Assembly (NCBI GenBank): GCA_035048815.1
Contig: JAUCBN010000036.1
Span: forward strand, 3,420,001-3,484,000
Origin: Abelmoschus esculentus
Lineage: Eukaryota; Streptophyta; Magnoliopsida; Malvales; Malvaceae
Length of the DNA: 64,000 nucleotides
Direction of reading: 5' to 3'
The position numbers were made by a program, and so were the translations under genes. Positions 35,411-48,911 of this stretch are shown here, in pieces; position 1 is the first letter of the stretch; each line of letters begins with the position of its first letter. The notes beneath the pieces are model-generated. The model had not been told where the DNA came from and ran no database searches. It was given only the letters and a program-made list of their open reading frames with translations.

Positions 35411-38225
35411 AATGCTGCAACAACAATTATTTACTTTTATTCCACAGTTTTATCTCTAAAAATGGACACAATAAGGGATAATTAAGAAATAAAAAGAGTT
35501 TGATAGTATAAAATTAAGAAACTGCAACATATTTTATTTAATAAAGCCAAACAGATAATTGAGCAACAACACATATGAACAATGAGAAATATCAGGACTA
35601 GTGATATCAAGGAAAAGATTATTCAGTTTCAACAATCAAGCTATGGCATAGCTGAAAAATGAAAACAATATGTAACTGATATAAAGACTAATTACTATTA
35701 CTGTTATTTATCATTTACTTACAAAGAGAGTATAAATACCCCGACAGATCTTGTAATATCCGTTCTCTCCCCAATTTTCTTCCCATAAATTCGTTATGAT
35801 CCAATAAGACTTATTCTTGAAACAGATTATAACCAGAATCACCATAACCTACAAGAAAGACTCCATGATCTAAATGCTTCCCACTACAACAGCACAAGCA
35901 TTTAGTAGCTTAATGAAACAAAAACTAACCTTGGGTTCAGTTGGTTTAGTTTTGGGGTGGATACATAGCTTGCTTTGACAAGCTCACGAGTGAAAGTTTG
36001 CATGTTTCTATAGAAGCACAAGGTGTTGTGCTTTATTGGCCTCTGCATCGGGTAGCAGCCTAAATCTGGAAAGCAAAGATGTGAACATAAGACTATAATT
36101 TACCATTAAAAATAAAAAAAAGAAACTTATTAACCTATCAAGAAGAAAAAGCTAAAAGGAAACTTATTAACCTTGAAAATAATTACTACCATTAACAAAT
36201 TTCAGTTTACTTGACCTCCATGGAAAGAAAAAAGCTAGTTGGAATCGAATATCATATGAGAATTTACCTTTCAAAATTCAAAAAGGGGATTCTGAAATAA
36301 GAAACGAGCATTTTTCAACAGAGCACTTGCCTCTTCATTTGATGCATCTATCAATTTCAGATCCTTGGTCTCTTCCTGTCTTTCTCCATTTGTTCTTTAT
36401 GTATCCTTCAACAAACAAAAACAAACTCATTAAAACAGTGATTAAACTATTGAAGTTGACGGCAGTGGCAGACTAATCTAATATGATTTTAATGTAAAGA
36501 GCAGGTCAAAAAACATGCATTGTGTCTATAACTTGTGCCTATAAACTGGCCACAGCTGAAATCAAGAAACACATGCCTAGTACATTTAGTGTTCCTAATT
36601 TCCGTATATGCTTTATGCAAGTACAATGATATTAACTTGATCAATACAGTCCGGTTCAACATGATAGCAGATCAGTAAATTAGATTTTGACTTTCAACGA
36701 TAGTAAATCTACCAAGTGGAAACATAGCCAATAGAAAGCAGACATGCAAGTTAAAAAACCAGATAAAAATGAATGTGATGATGTCTATCGATCGGAACTC
36801 GCAACTCTATCGAAATTTAACATGAAGCGTGAAGCATCTTTTAACACCGTCCTTTGTCAGCTTGCAACCACATCGATCACGCCTTGAAGTTAGATTAGAA
36901 AATTTGTTGTATGTATAATGCAGAACAACAGCCTCATCTAATTTGATCTCGCTACCAAATATCACAAAATAAAACCAGTTAAGTACCTAACAACTTATTA
37001 TATAAAAACACAAATAACGCAATATAATTAATAGTATATACAGAACAAAGAAACTCTGTATTGTGTTTAATAAAGCTTGAAAGTTGAGTTTTTCTCAAAG
37101 AACACGGAATTTTCTTTGCTTTACTAGGTTTGCACTGTGACTCCGTGGTAAGTGTCTTGATCACACCAATATCGAAAAGACATGCGGAAACTTCTTATTG
37201 CTAGATATATCTAAAAACACAACACCAAACTTGGTATATATATAAAAATATCATTAACAACATGAATTCATTAACAAAAAAACAGTAGAAAGGAGAAATA
37301 CCATACTTTGGTACCTTCATGAATGTGATTATGCGAAATTAAAAAAAGAAATGATTAAACTATTGTTACCAGTTGAGTAAAGCGCTCAATCTTTTCATGA
37401 ATGTGAGAAATATTGAGTCCCATTTCTTCAGACCCAAAATATTTGATGATAACTGAAACAAAAATGGCTAAGAATTGAAAAAAACAAAAAAACAAAATAA
37501 ATGTACAGAAATTACATCTTAATTTCTAACAAATCCAAATACACAAATAGATATCAACCAGTAGTAATTTCTAACATTTAAAAATTAAATCTTAATTTCT
37601 AGAAATGAAGGCAGTTAGTTTCATTTACCTGAGATGCTGGAAATGGCGATGGATGAATGAGTGGAGACAAAAGCGATGAGGGCTACTATTCTGACGAAGC
37701 AGAGAGTGCAAGCGAGACAAAAGCAGAGAGAGCTGGAATTAGGGTTAATCAAATACGGAGGACTGCGATTCTGACTCATTTGCGGGTGAGGGCTTTGATT
37801 CTGACTCATTTCCGATGAGGGCTTAGATTTCGACTCATTTGAGGAGGGGAAATAATTTTGTAGGTGAAGGCTGCGATGGAGGGGGAAACAACGTTAATGG
37901 AATTATGGATAATGGGAATGGTTCAAAACCTAAAATTTTTCGCGTTTTAGTAATATCAGATTCATTTGCGGCGTTTGTTAATACAAATGCCACTGTTTTA
38001 TATGCTATTGCGGCGTTTAAATTAAAAACGTCACTATCTATTGCGACGTTTTCTTTAGAAACGCCACTAATATTTATGTTTATTGTGGTGTTTGTTGGTA
38101 AAATGCCGCAATTAGACACTTTTTGCGGCATTTGCTTTAAAACGCCACTGTATGTAATATTTATAGTGGTGTTTGGTCTAAAAACGCCATTAAATATGCC
38201 GCTATAAACCAATTCTAGTGTAGTG
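35020..38225. mobile_element. Non-autonomous CACTA (En/Spm) element, left end not found
   Basis: The right terminus at 38225 reads CACTACACTAGAATTGG on the complement, the classic CACTA end. Both flanks of the region carry subterminal arrays of short palindromes: at 35020-35410 about seven copies of TTTAGCGGCG...CGCCGCTAAA, and at 37960-38215 diverged GCGGCGTTT...AAACGCCAC units. The interior (35.4-37.9 kb) has no transposase; it is AT-rich, with several intron-like and UTR-like stretches that could be captured host sequence. No CACTA sequence is visible near 35000, so the left tip is lost or diverged. Confidence 0.75.
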
Positions 38226-41200
38226 TCTGCTTGAATATTTATTTTTATTATTTTTTAAATTTTATAAATTCGTTCTTAACATAAAATTATATACTTATCT
38301 AATAATGGAATTAAAAAATAAATAAAAAATCTTAAAATTTTAAATATTAAAGATATAAAAATAATTTATAAAAAATAAAAAAAAATATATCAACGTTGAA
38401 AATTTTAAGGTTTGTCTCTGTCCTGATAAACCCTCGATTAAAATTATATACATCAATTTTATATCTTCATGAATCTTGGAAATTCTTTTACTTTTTCAAT
38501 TATTAAAGTTGATGGAATGAATTGGTTTTCTTTTGAGTATTCTAAGAATAAAATAATGTCTGGTTCAAAAAATATAATGAAATAATGTGTATTTAAAAAA
38601 TAAATCATGTGTATAATATTTTTATATCAATAAAATATGTTATAAATACATGATATTGTAAAAACGTGATGGTGGATCTAAAAAAATTTAAGATGGACAT
38701 ACATGTAATTTTAAAATTTTAGGGTGGACAAAACTCATAAATATATATAAAAAAAATTAAGGATTAACTCGTAAAATTTAAATAATTAAAGATAAATATG
38801 TAAATTTTAAAAATATTAGGGTGAGCCTGGATCCACCCAACCTAATATGTACATTCGCCACTAAATACTGTAGGTATGAATGGTTCAAAGATTTTGATCT
38901 TTACTTTATCAACAATATTATATATTCAAAGATTTGGAGGGGTGATTCTAGAAAAAGTCGGTCTTAAAAAAAGCCTAAAAAACGGTTGTATCGTTTTTCT
39001 TATAAAAGTTGTAAGAAATTCGGTACACACTTTTCGGTATATACTGAAATTCTTACAACTTTTGTAAGAAAAACGATATATACCGAATTTCTTAGAAAAA
39101 CTGTAAGAATTTCGGTTATAAATCGATTTTCTTACAAAAAGTATAAAGATTTCGGTATATACCGTTTTTCTTACAAAAGTTGTAAGAATTTCTTACAACT
39201 TTTGTAAGAAAAACGATACGGCCTTTTTTAGGCTTTTTCTAAGTTCGACCTTTTTTAAATTTCCCGATTTGGAGAGACCTATGTAGTTTATTTAAATATA
39301 TATATATTTTTTTAAAATATCTTATAAAAGATATTATTAAATTATACTACTCAGTAGTAAAAATTAAATAGTAAACATTAAAAATCAAACATTTTAGTTG
39401 ATCGCTTGAAAGATAATATTTTTTATGTTTTAAGTTTTAAATAATTATTAATATATATAATTATATATTTATATTTTTTTATAAATATTAAATTAAATTA
39501 ATTTTTTTTATTTTTTTAAGTCCGTTAGTTTTACGTGGTCATTCTTATTATACCAATTTAGGATCCCATTTCATGTTTATAAATAGAGTCATTTTACGCT
39601 AACCTAGGATCTATCATCCATGTAAGGCTCACCGCTCAAAATTAGAGGGATTTAATTTTATTAATAGTTTATTAATATTTATTATAATTTAATTTCTTAA
39701 AAAAACATGTTATTAGGGTATATTCTTTAAATTTAATTTGTCTGTAACTTTTATTTATTTATCATTGGAAGTTTATTTGTAAAAAAATATTTTTTAATCG
39801 TTAAATTAAGAGTTTTTTAATATTTTTTATCTTATTTTAATATATTTTTAATATTTTTAAAATTTTATTTTTAATATTTATTATTAGGTTATATTTTTTA
39901 TTAAGCACGCATTTTTTATTTTTGTTATTAGAGCTTTAATTATTAGTATCTAATTTATTGGTTTGTTCTTAAACTATTAAAGTCTCGAGAACAAATCTGA
40001 TTACGCTAACAAAATTACTTTATAATAATTAAACATAAAAAATAAAGAAAAAATATATCTAACTGAAAAGCTATCGATCACTGTTAAATACATAGTAAGA
40101 TATATTACACTTAAAAAATATAAATTTAAACTCTAAAAACAACATAATCTCATACCTTAAATATAGACGGTAAGAATGGAAGCAAACCTTTAAGTGTATA
40201 TAACATTGTCCTAGAAAGTAGTAAATGCATACGGAAAAACATATATTTTAGTTATTCTATTTTATCTGTCTCGATAATGATATTTCATTTGTTCATCAAA
40301 GAGAAGAAGCTGACAGAGATTTACGTAACGAAGTTAAAATTTAAAAAATATATATATTTATTTTAAAATTTTAATCTATTTATCAATTGATTGGAATTAA
40401 TAATATTATGTATTTGCGTTGCTTAATAAAAATAATAAAATTTATTAGAGTGATTTTTTTACCTAAAATTAGTTTTATTTGAACCTGATAAATACGTGTG
40501 TTTAAAAACATTTGATCCGGTTGATTTGATCTAAAAAATCGGATTTTTAATTCAGTTTTTATTTTTAGAGCAAACATCCGATTTGATCTTAAATTTTTCG
40601 CATCGGATACGGATCATATTATTTTAAGTTTCAGATTATCCGAAAATTCAAAAATTTAAATTTTCATTAATATTAATCTTGTTATATTTAACAATTTAGT
40701 AATTGCTATATTCAAAAATTTAAAAATTAAAACTTTTATAAATATTAACATTGTTGTATTTAATAATTTGTTGATTATTATATTTGAAATTATAAAATTT
40801 TCATAAATATAATATTCAAATTCGAAAAACTAATTTAATCAAATTATATTTTTGAATAATTAGATATCTAACTATCTAATTCGAATATCCGATATACATA
40901 TATACGAATATCTATTTTTTTTAAATCGAATACGAATCACTGTATTATTGATGAATATCTAAAAATTTAAATTTAATTTGAGATAATCCGATATCTAATA
41001 ATAAACACTCATACTATGAATAGTGCATGCCGCATGTCATTTTTTTAATCTAAATCTGGAAATACGTGATGGGTTCATGTAGTTAAATGGACTGGCTAAA
41101 GGAAGTAAGTTTTGGTGATTCCCAACGTTCTTCTCTGATCTCTCCGTTCATAGACGATTTCTACCGTCAGTTTATTACATATCTTTTAATCTCGTCATCC

Positions 41201-42820
41201 TATTAATCTGTCCAAGGATAAGCTTTCTTTAACGATGCTTTTTAAATCAACTTTTAGATTAAAAGTTGGTTTAAAATACAAAAATAATGTTAAATAGTTA
41301 ATTTTTAAAAAAAATTGTATTTAGAAAGTGATTTTCTACTCAAACGTAAAAGTTAAAATTTTTAGCTTTTGCGGTTGAAAAAGTACTTTTAAGAGTCAGA
41401 TTATAATTTTAACCTTCAATTATTATGTTTTATTATAATTTAATTTCTACAAATACATAATTATATTTAACATGCATTATTTTTTTATTTAAAATTTATA
41501 TATTCATATAAAAATTATATATTTTTCAAAAGCACTTCTAAAAAGCACTTTTCAAAAATAATTTATGTATTCATTTATTAATATTTTTATATTTTATTAT
41601 AATTTAAATTAATATTATAATATAAAATAATTTAATTATTATTTAAATATATATTTTTTAACTTATAAAGTCATGTCTAAAATAGTTATTTATTTTCTCA
41701 AAAGCACTTTTTGACATCAATACTAAACACATATTTCAAACTAAAAATTCCAAAAGAGTTTTTTTACTATACTTTTTCACCACACTTTTTTACCGCACTT
41801 TTCAAAAGCAATGCTAAACTGACCCTTAGAATTGAACTGATTTAATATGATTTTATATTTTATTCGTTAAAAAGTATTGTTATTTATCGTAAAAAATAAT
41901 ATTTAATTGAATCGAAATAAAATTTTTGAGTTATTTATATTAAAGAATCTCATTTTATAACTAAAATTTTATTTAAAATTTTTAAAGTTGAGTTATGAAA
42001 TTTAAATTTAAGATATTTATAATATTATAATAGAAATACTAATTAATTTTATTTTAAATGGTTTTCTATAACTATATATATTCTTGATATGATATATATG
42101 TCTAGTATAGCTGAGAGGTTTTGACTCGAACTTGAAAATTAATCTATCAATTACTAAGAATTTTGATTTATTTAAAATTTTATTTTATAATTCAAACTTT
42201 ATTTGAATTTCTTTGAATCAACTCAAAATAAATTTAGTATTTTTACATTGAGTTGAATCAAATAATTTAATTTTTTGAGTCGAATCAAATTTTATCCTCC
42301 CTTACAACAATTCTACAATGAGGGAACTAAGGATAATTCGTATAAAATTTCAGTTATAAACAAAAATAGTTTAATTTTCTGAATTGAGTCAAATTTAAGT
42401 GGTGGTAAAGAGTGCGAAAAAAATATTTTATTTAAAATTATATTTATAATTTTAAAACATATATTTTTGATTAAATATTAATAAGAATAATTTATTTTTA
42501 TTTTAGATTATTTTTATATTAATAATAGTAAAATATGCTAATTTATACTAAAAAATTAATAAAGTAATAATGAGATAAAAAACAATGTATAAATTTTGGT
42601 GAGTAATTTGATCATTTTGAAAGTTTAATGATTAAAATAACTCAAGGAGTAAAGTTCAGTGATGTTCTGTGTAATTTGCCTAATTTTAAAGGGTTTAAAG
42701 GCTTTACTTACGGCCTATTCTGAGCCCAAACACGCAATATCCAAAAGAGATTGAAAAATAATACATAAAAAATAAAAATAGAAATTAAAGAGCGCAAACC
42801 GCAAAGACAATCTCACCCTA
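38226..42820. other. AT-rich intergenic DNA with decayed repeats
   Basis: No gene seen. Recognisable pieces: the foldback element at 38951-39256; a stretch rich in GGAT/ATCCGA words (40490-41000), probably a degraded hAT-type element; and 41230-41830, with AAAGCACTTTT / AAAAGTGC words ending AATGCTAAACTGACCC, a common dicot MITE type. Confidence 0.55.
38951..39256. mobile_element. Foldback element with internal tandem repeats
   Basis: About 70-base arms (38951-39020 and 39190-39256) are near-complementary: both read ...AAAAAGCCTAAAAAA...GTATCGTTTTTCTTA...AAAGTTGTAAGAAATT from their outer end. Between them lie about four further copies of a TTGTAAGAATTTCGGTATAT unit in alternating orientation, so the whole 306 bp can fold repeatedly on itself. 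No coding content and no clear target duplication. Confidence 0.72.
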
Positions 42821-43426
42821 TCCCTCTCTTGCGGCGGCCCTGCCAGATCTCTTGCGCTTCTACCTACCTAGCGTTTTCCCGGTCGAGTTTCAATCGCCAG
42901 CGCACCTCATCGACTGAGGTTCAGGTACTTTCTAGACTCTCTTACAACCTCTAATGTTTTTATTTTAAACTTTTGTGTGTTTCTTTTGTGATTTTCTTAT
43001 GTAGCTGGTTTATATCATTTTAATGGTTGTAGTCGAATCGGTTGAATAGGAAAGACGGGGAAAAATATCAAACTACAATTTTGGAACTACTTTTCCCTAA
43101 CAGTCTGCATATGTGAATTTATCTTTGGTCTGAGTTGATAGGGTTTGTATTTTATATCAATTGAGTGAAAATTTTAAATTTTCTTATGGTAAATTGTAGT
43201 ATATTAAATTAGAAAGATCTGCTAAAGTTTCATTTATTTATGTATCTGGTGTTTCTCTAATTGTTTTAGGATTTCCGTTAGGCCAGCAAATTCATCCCAG
43301 AATATTGTTAATATGATTTTGATGCATCATTCTTGTTTCTCTTAAATTAATTTGCAGTTGGACTTAAGGACATAGGCTACTAATTAACGGCTCTGCATAG
43401 CTACATAAGGTTCTGCAAAGTAGACA
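42821..43426 (+). other. Leader exon and 5'-UTR intron of MAC5A
   Basis: The GC-rich block 42821-42925 ends at a donor TTCAG|GTACTT; an acceptor TTTGCAG|TTGGAC occurs at about 43358, followed by a short leader to the ATG at 43427. It looks like a standard plant UTR intron. Confidence 0.6.
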
Positions 43427-46400
43427 ATGGCACACCGATTATTAAGAGATCATGAGGCAGATGGCTGGGAACGCTCCGACTTCCCTATCATTTGTGAGTC
43501 ATGCCTTGGTGACAATCCATATGTCCGGATGGTATTAATTCTGACCTCTTCAATACTCTCTCTCCCTCCCTCTCCAGTCCATGTTTAGGGAATTGAAATT
43601 GCAGTTTTTGTGCGAACCTAAACCAAGTTTTCGTTAACTAAGTATGACTTTTGTATGGATTTAACCTTTTGGTTTGGCTTTTAGTTATATATCTATATAA
43701 TGTTAACAATCATGTTAGTTTTTGTGTGCACTGCAGAGTTGTGAATACAGAAACCTTCTATAATGTGGTTGAGCCTAGTTTATTGAGGTGAAAATGTAAA
43801 ATAGCAAATCATTTTTTGAAGAGGTTTTCAAATTTTTATTGAAGTAGCTGGTTTTTACTGCGCTTTTTCCTTACTCTTGCAGTTTTTTACCAATGAGAAC
43901 TAAGACTTGTCATAATGTTTGTTTCTAATATTTGCTTTTTTTTTTTGCTTCCTGTTCTGACTTCTATAATCTTGGTTAAAAAGGAAATAGATTATTCAAA
44001 ATGAATTCTGTGTGTAAAACAACATTATGATTTACACCGGCATTTAGATTTTAATAGCAATACTAATCAGATGTATTTAAAAATTTCATGACCCGTGTAT
44101 TTCCGTTATTACATATGTTGATTAGGATAAATCAGCATCTTCCTAAGAAGCAAGAAAGGACTATGGTATATTAAGTTGGTTAGGCTATGGTTCGGAACCT
44201 ACAAATTCACTGTGGAATTTGAATTTAATTTCTTTTTGTTTCTTTTATAATATAAAATTGTGTTTTTTCTCCCTCTAATGGATTTCTTTACGCACCGATT
44301 GCAGACTAAAGCTGATTATGATAAGGAGTGCAAGATTTGTACACGGCCATTTACAGTCTTTAGGTGGAGGCCTGGTCGTGACGCCAGGTATAAGAAAACT
44401 GAGGTTTGTCAGACTTGCAGCAAGTTGAAAAATGTTTGTCAAGTCTGCCTTTTAGACCTCGAGTATGGATTGCCAGTTCAAGTTCGGGATACTGCTCTTA
44501 GTATAAACTCCAATGATGCCATTCCAAAGAGTGACGTGAACAGAGAGTATTTTGCTGAGGAGCATGACCGCAGGGTATGTATTTTCATGTTTAACAGTTA
44601 TCTTTAAGCATCATTTTGTGAAATGAGTGAAGCTGTTAAAAGTATTATCTTCCGTGAAAAATGTCAAGCAAGTTCCTGTTAAACTGTTTCCTTTATAGAA
44701 TGCTATGGTTTTGGTTGTCATTGCAGTAGCTGAAGCATGTCAAATTGCGATTGGAAATTTGCCGTAAAGATACTTTGCATATATAAATCATGCATTAGTA
44801 GAGATTTAACAATGTGAAAGCTAAACCCTTTCGCTATCATGTACATGCCAAATACATTAGTTTATCTTGCATTTTTTCAGTTGATACGTAGATACTCATT
44901 GTTTTCCTCTTTGTACCCAACATTTAATTCATGCTGAGAGTTTAGTTTTGCATATTCACTGCTTTGCATTTAGGTTTGTGGGTTTTTCAGTTGTCACTTG
45001 CTAATTCTTATCACTGTATTGAGAATAAATTTGTTATGGTGTTTAAAATCTGATGTTACAGCTTTTCCTTCAGATTTTGTTGATTTGTAGTTACCTGTAG
45101 GTATATAAATTTGAAAGAAATTGTAAGAATAAATTTGTTATGATGTTTAAAATCTGATGTTACAGCTTTTCCTTCAGTTTATTTTTTTGATTTGTAGTTT
45201 TTGTCTGTAGGCATATTATTCGAAAGAAATTGTAAGATATGGTAATGAACAGTGGAATTGTTTTTATAAACACTGTTCCATAATTGGTAAATATATCATG
45301 CCTCCTTTTACTTCTATATGCATAGATACTTAAAACTCTATAGATGGCGAATGAGATGGAGTTGATGGTTATAAGGGTGTTAATTTATTTGTTTAAGATG
45401 ACTATGATGTCCTCTTTCTTTTGTTTTTTCTCTTATGTTTAGTTAAGTAAATTTGTTGATTGCAGGCAAGAGCTGGTTTAGATTATGAATCCTCATATGG
45501 TAAAGTACGGCCAAATGACACTATTCTGAAGCTTCAGAGAACAACACCATACTACAAAAGAAACCGAGCACATATTTGCAGTTTCTATGTGCGGGGTGAA
45601 TGTACTAGAGGTGCTGAGTGCCCCTATAGGCATGAGATGCCAGAAGCTGGGGAGTTGTCCCAGCAAAATATAAAAGACCGCTACTATGGGTAAGCTCTTT
45701 CTTTAACGTATAAAACATTAATGAAAATATGTTTTCCTCGAATGAACATTGTCTGAAAGATAGTTTAGGCATTATCCCTTGAAGAATATCCCTTATTTGG
45801 TCACAGTGATGGGATGGTGATGCCATGAACATAGTTTTATTCAAGTCTTTTTAACAGCATGTCCTTTTCATGTCATTCTCTTTCCTTTTGTGTGAATCAT
45901 CAAATGTGTTTGGCCGGGGAAAGCAATGCCACATGTCACGAAAGGCATGACCTAGATATTGATGACAATGCTGCAATTAATCAACAAACAACAGTTGATG
46001 CTTTTCATGCATGACACTTCTTAATATTGTGAATGACCTCTTGTCTCTATTGTTGCTCCTAAATATTTGCAGTGTGAATGATCCTGTGGCATTAAAGCTA
46101 CTTAACAAGGCTGGTGAAATGCCTTCTTTGGAAGCTCCTGAGGATGAAAGCATTAAAACACTTTACGTGGGCGGGCTGGATAAAAGGATCACTGAGCAAG
46201 ATTTAAGGGATAACTTCTATGCCCATGGTGAAATTGAATCAATAAAGATGGTTCTTGACAAGGCATGCGCCTTTGTTACATACACAACCAGAGAAGGAGC
46301 TGAGAAGGCTGCAGAAGAGCTTTCTAGCAAGCTAGTCGTAAAGGGTCTTAGGCTAAAGCTAATGTGGGGTAAGCCCCAGGTGCCAAGACCTGATTCCGAA

Positions 46401-46955
46401 ACCTCTGATGGAGCCAGGCAGCAAGCATCAGTGGCTCATAGTGGAATGTTGCCCCGAGCAGTAATATCTCAGCAGCAGAACCAGTTCCAGCCACCTGGGC
46501 CTGGCATGCAGGACCAACCCCCACCTATGCAGTATTTTAATATCCCACCTCCTCCTCAGCTGGACAGAGCCTACTATCCATCAATGGATCCTCAAAGGAT
46601 GGGTGCTCTGGTTCCGTCCCATGAAGGGGAGAACAAACCTGGATCAGAAAAACAAGGGCAGCATTACCCCTACCAAGCTATGCCAGCACCACCACATGCG
46701 CAATATCCTCATCAGCATTATCCACCATATGGGTACATGCAACCAATGCCACCTTATCAGCAGTATCCACCATACCATTCAGCAATGCCTCCGCCTCGTG
46801 GCCCACCTCAACAGTATCAACATTCTGGTCCACCAAGGCCTCCACCACCTGTGAATGCCCCTTCAACGAGCATGCCACCGGCTTCTGCATCATCATCAGG
46901 TTCTGCCCCAGCAGAGCCAGTGCCATCTGCTGAAGCTGGTTCATCTCATCAATGA
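43427..46955 (+). CDS. MAC5A: RBM22/MAC5-type CCCH zinc-finger and RRM splicing factor
   Basis: Four coding exons, 43427-43531, 44305-44574, 45466-45689 and 46073-46955, give 493 residues with consistent GT-AG junctions. The N-terminus MAHRLLRDHEADGWERSDFP opens a Cys-rich region (CESC, CKIC, CQTC, CQVC; residues 24-75). Next come a CCCH finger C-x7-C-x5-C-x3-H (CSFYVRGECTRGAECPYRH, about 161-179) and an RRM with RNP2 LYVGGL and RNP1 ACAFVTYT (about 225-300). A long Pro/Gln/Tyr-rich tail ends SAEAGSSHQ. It is the homologue of yeast Ecm2/Slt11 and human RBM22, which contact U6 and pre-mRNA in the activated spliceosome; Arabidopsis MAC5A/B are subunits of the MOS4-associated complex. Confidence 0.96.
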
Positions 46956-47951
46956 GGGTTTTGTTTTCGTTACCTTAAACCCACAAAAAAGCTGTTGTTT
47001 TGTTAATGTAAGAATATAACCTGTTATCTCTCAGCGTTATTTTTTGTCGACTTCAAAAACATCTTTGCCTTAGTTTTTATTAGTAAGTTCTTTTTCTCTA
47101 GAAAATTGTTGTAGACGAAATGAATTATTGCAGAATCTTGGACCAAATATGAATCGGATTGACTTCTAAATCTATGAAATACTTGAGAATAAAAGAATAA
47201 ATAAATTAGAATAATACATGAGAAAAAATAGCTTATAAAACTGATTAACAAACAAGCAAATTTAGAAACCACTCAATAGATTTTGAGTTATTTGATTCGA
47301 ATATAATTAAAAATTATTTTGAGTTATTTGATTGGAATATAATTAAAAATTATTTTGAGTTATTTGATTCACATATAATTAAAAATTATATTGTAGTTTG
47401 TGGACTCTTTTCATTATTTTATCTGTGATTCGTGTTCATTAAAATTTGACCATTTAATTTATTTTCATATATTTTTTTAATGATGAGTTTTTGTTTTTTT
47501 AATGTCACGTATTTCTCTTAATAGGCCAGTTGGAGCATTGATTTTTGATATTTATTTTATTGGGTAAACTATCCATTTAGTACCAACCTAATATAATATT
47601 TTTGTTTTGGTACCACACTTATTAATTTTTGCAAAATTAAACTTAATATTATGTTTTTTTTTTCTGTTTTGGTACCTATTCGTTAAAAATTAACAAAGAT
47701 GGTAATATAACCCACTTTAATTGGTATAATAGTAGTTTTAATCATAAAACGTATACATTTATATCAATTTGGTCCAAAATCTATCAAATTAATCGTCATT
47801 TTAGATATTTAAATTAAAACTATAAATTTCTCTTTTTTCCCTCCTTCACCCAAAGGCCAAAACCCAACTCGCTTCAGCAGCCATTGGTTCATATAGCTAT
47901 AAGTGAGCATTGTTATGATCCAAGGTAAAGATTAAGAAGTTTTGGAAGAGA
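46956..47951. other. 3' UTR and intergenic DNA
   Basis: MAC5A 3' UTR to about 47.2 kb. At 47275-47395 there are three imperfect tandem copies, about 53 bases apart, of a unit beginning TTTTGAGTTATTTGATT and ending in TATAATTAAAAATTAT. At 47563-47800 there is a fragment of a dispersed repeat (GGGTAAACTATCCATTTAGT...). Confidence 0.55.
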
Positions 47952-48392
47952 ATGACAGAAGACACATGCAATATGCAACTGTTGCATTGCATTTCATATT
48001 CCAATCTCTGCAATGCTCTGCAACCGGCCTCCATTGCCCACCACCACGATCACCGCCATGATGTCTACGAATATACCCACTGCCAGTCTGCCACCACCAC
48101 CTCTGCTGCCCGATCTATCAACTTCCTGCTCCACCTGCAAAATATTTTGATTTGTATGAAAACTGTGTCAAATTTGAAACCAAGTTTTCCACTCTATTCC
48201 ATTGACCTTATCCATTCATTTCCAAGCTTTGCATTAGACCACACCATAGGAAGGAGACAAGATATTGAACTAAATTCTCATGAACCAATCAATGAACCAC
48301 CTACACCTAGTTGTCTAATTAGGCCTTTGAGAGTCACACCTAGTAGGCATCATAAAATATGCATGATGAATGGCGATCCATTCCCGTTATAA
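47952..48392 (+). CDS. Unrecognised 146-residue open frame (weak)
   Basis: ATG-initiated frame with balanced composition rather than AT-driven low complexity: a His-rich patch (HHHDHRH, about residues 30-37), several Cys, and a basic C-terminal part with PLRVTPSRHHK. I recognise no domain. It lies about 500 bases upstream of the PAQR gene on the same strand and might be a decayed gene, a transcribed leader or a small orphan protein. Confidence 0.25.
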   Translation: MTEDTCNMQLLHCISYSNLCNALQPASIAHHHDHRHDVYEYTHCQSATTTSAARSINFLLHLQNILICMKTVSNLKPSFPLYSIDLIHSFPSFALDHTIGRRQDIELNSHEPINEPPTPSCLIRPLRVTPSRHHKICMMNGDPFPL

Positions 48393-48911
48393 CACCTCTA
48401 CCACTACACCCACAAAACAGCCCTCCGTATTTCCCCATCTCCTCAACCAAACAAATTCTCATTTTCCTTTATAAATCAACTCTATTCCTTATTTCTCACC
48501 TCAAATTTCTCTTCTTTTTTCTTGCAACCCGACACACATTGTCTTGTTCAGATATTAGCGGCCAGGTTTTCATTACATTTTTTTCTCACATAATATTTTT
48601 CGGTGTTTGTCTGCATCTTTATACAATATTAAATGTATATGTAGATTCTTTTGTCTTAATAGAGTTATTGGCCTGGGAATTCTGTACATAAGAAGGATCC
48701 CACCTGGGTCTCCATTCTCAGCTGGTGATTCTTCAATTTCATTTTCTTTTTCAGGTGCCATTCCCCTCCCCCAATATTTCATATGTTTACTTTTTGGGGT
48801 CTTCTGGGTTTATATTTATTTTATCATTACTAGCTTATTGTTTGGTTGAAAGCAGCAAGATGGGTTTGCATGTAAAAGGTTTATGAAGATAGAAATTTGA
48901 GTGGTGAAACA

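Noticed and set aside
46603..46944. Alternative frames in the MAC5A tail
   Set aside because: These are shifted or antisense readings of the Pro/Gln/Tyr-rich C-terminal exon.
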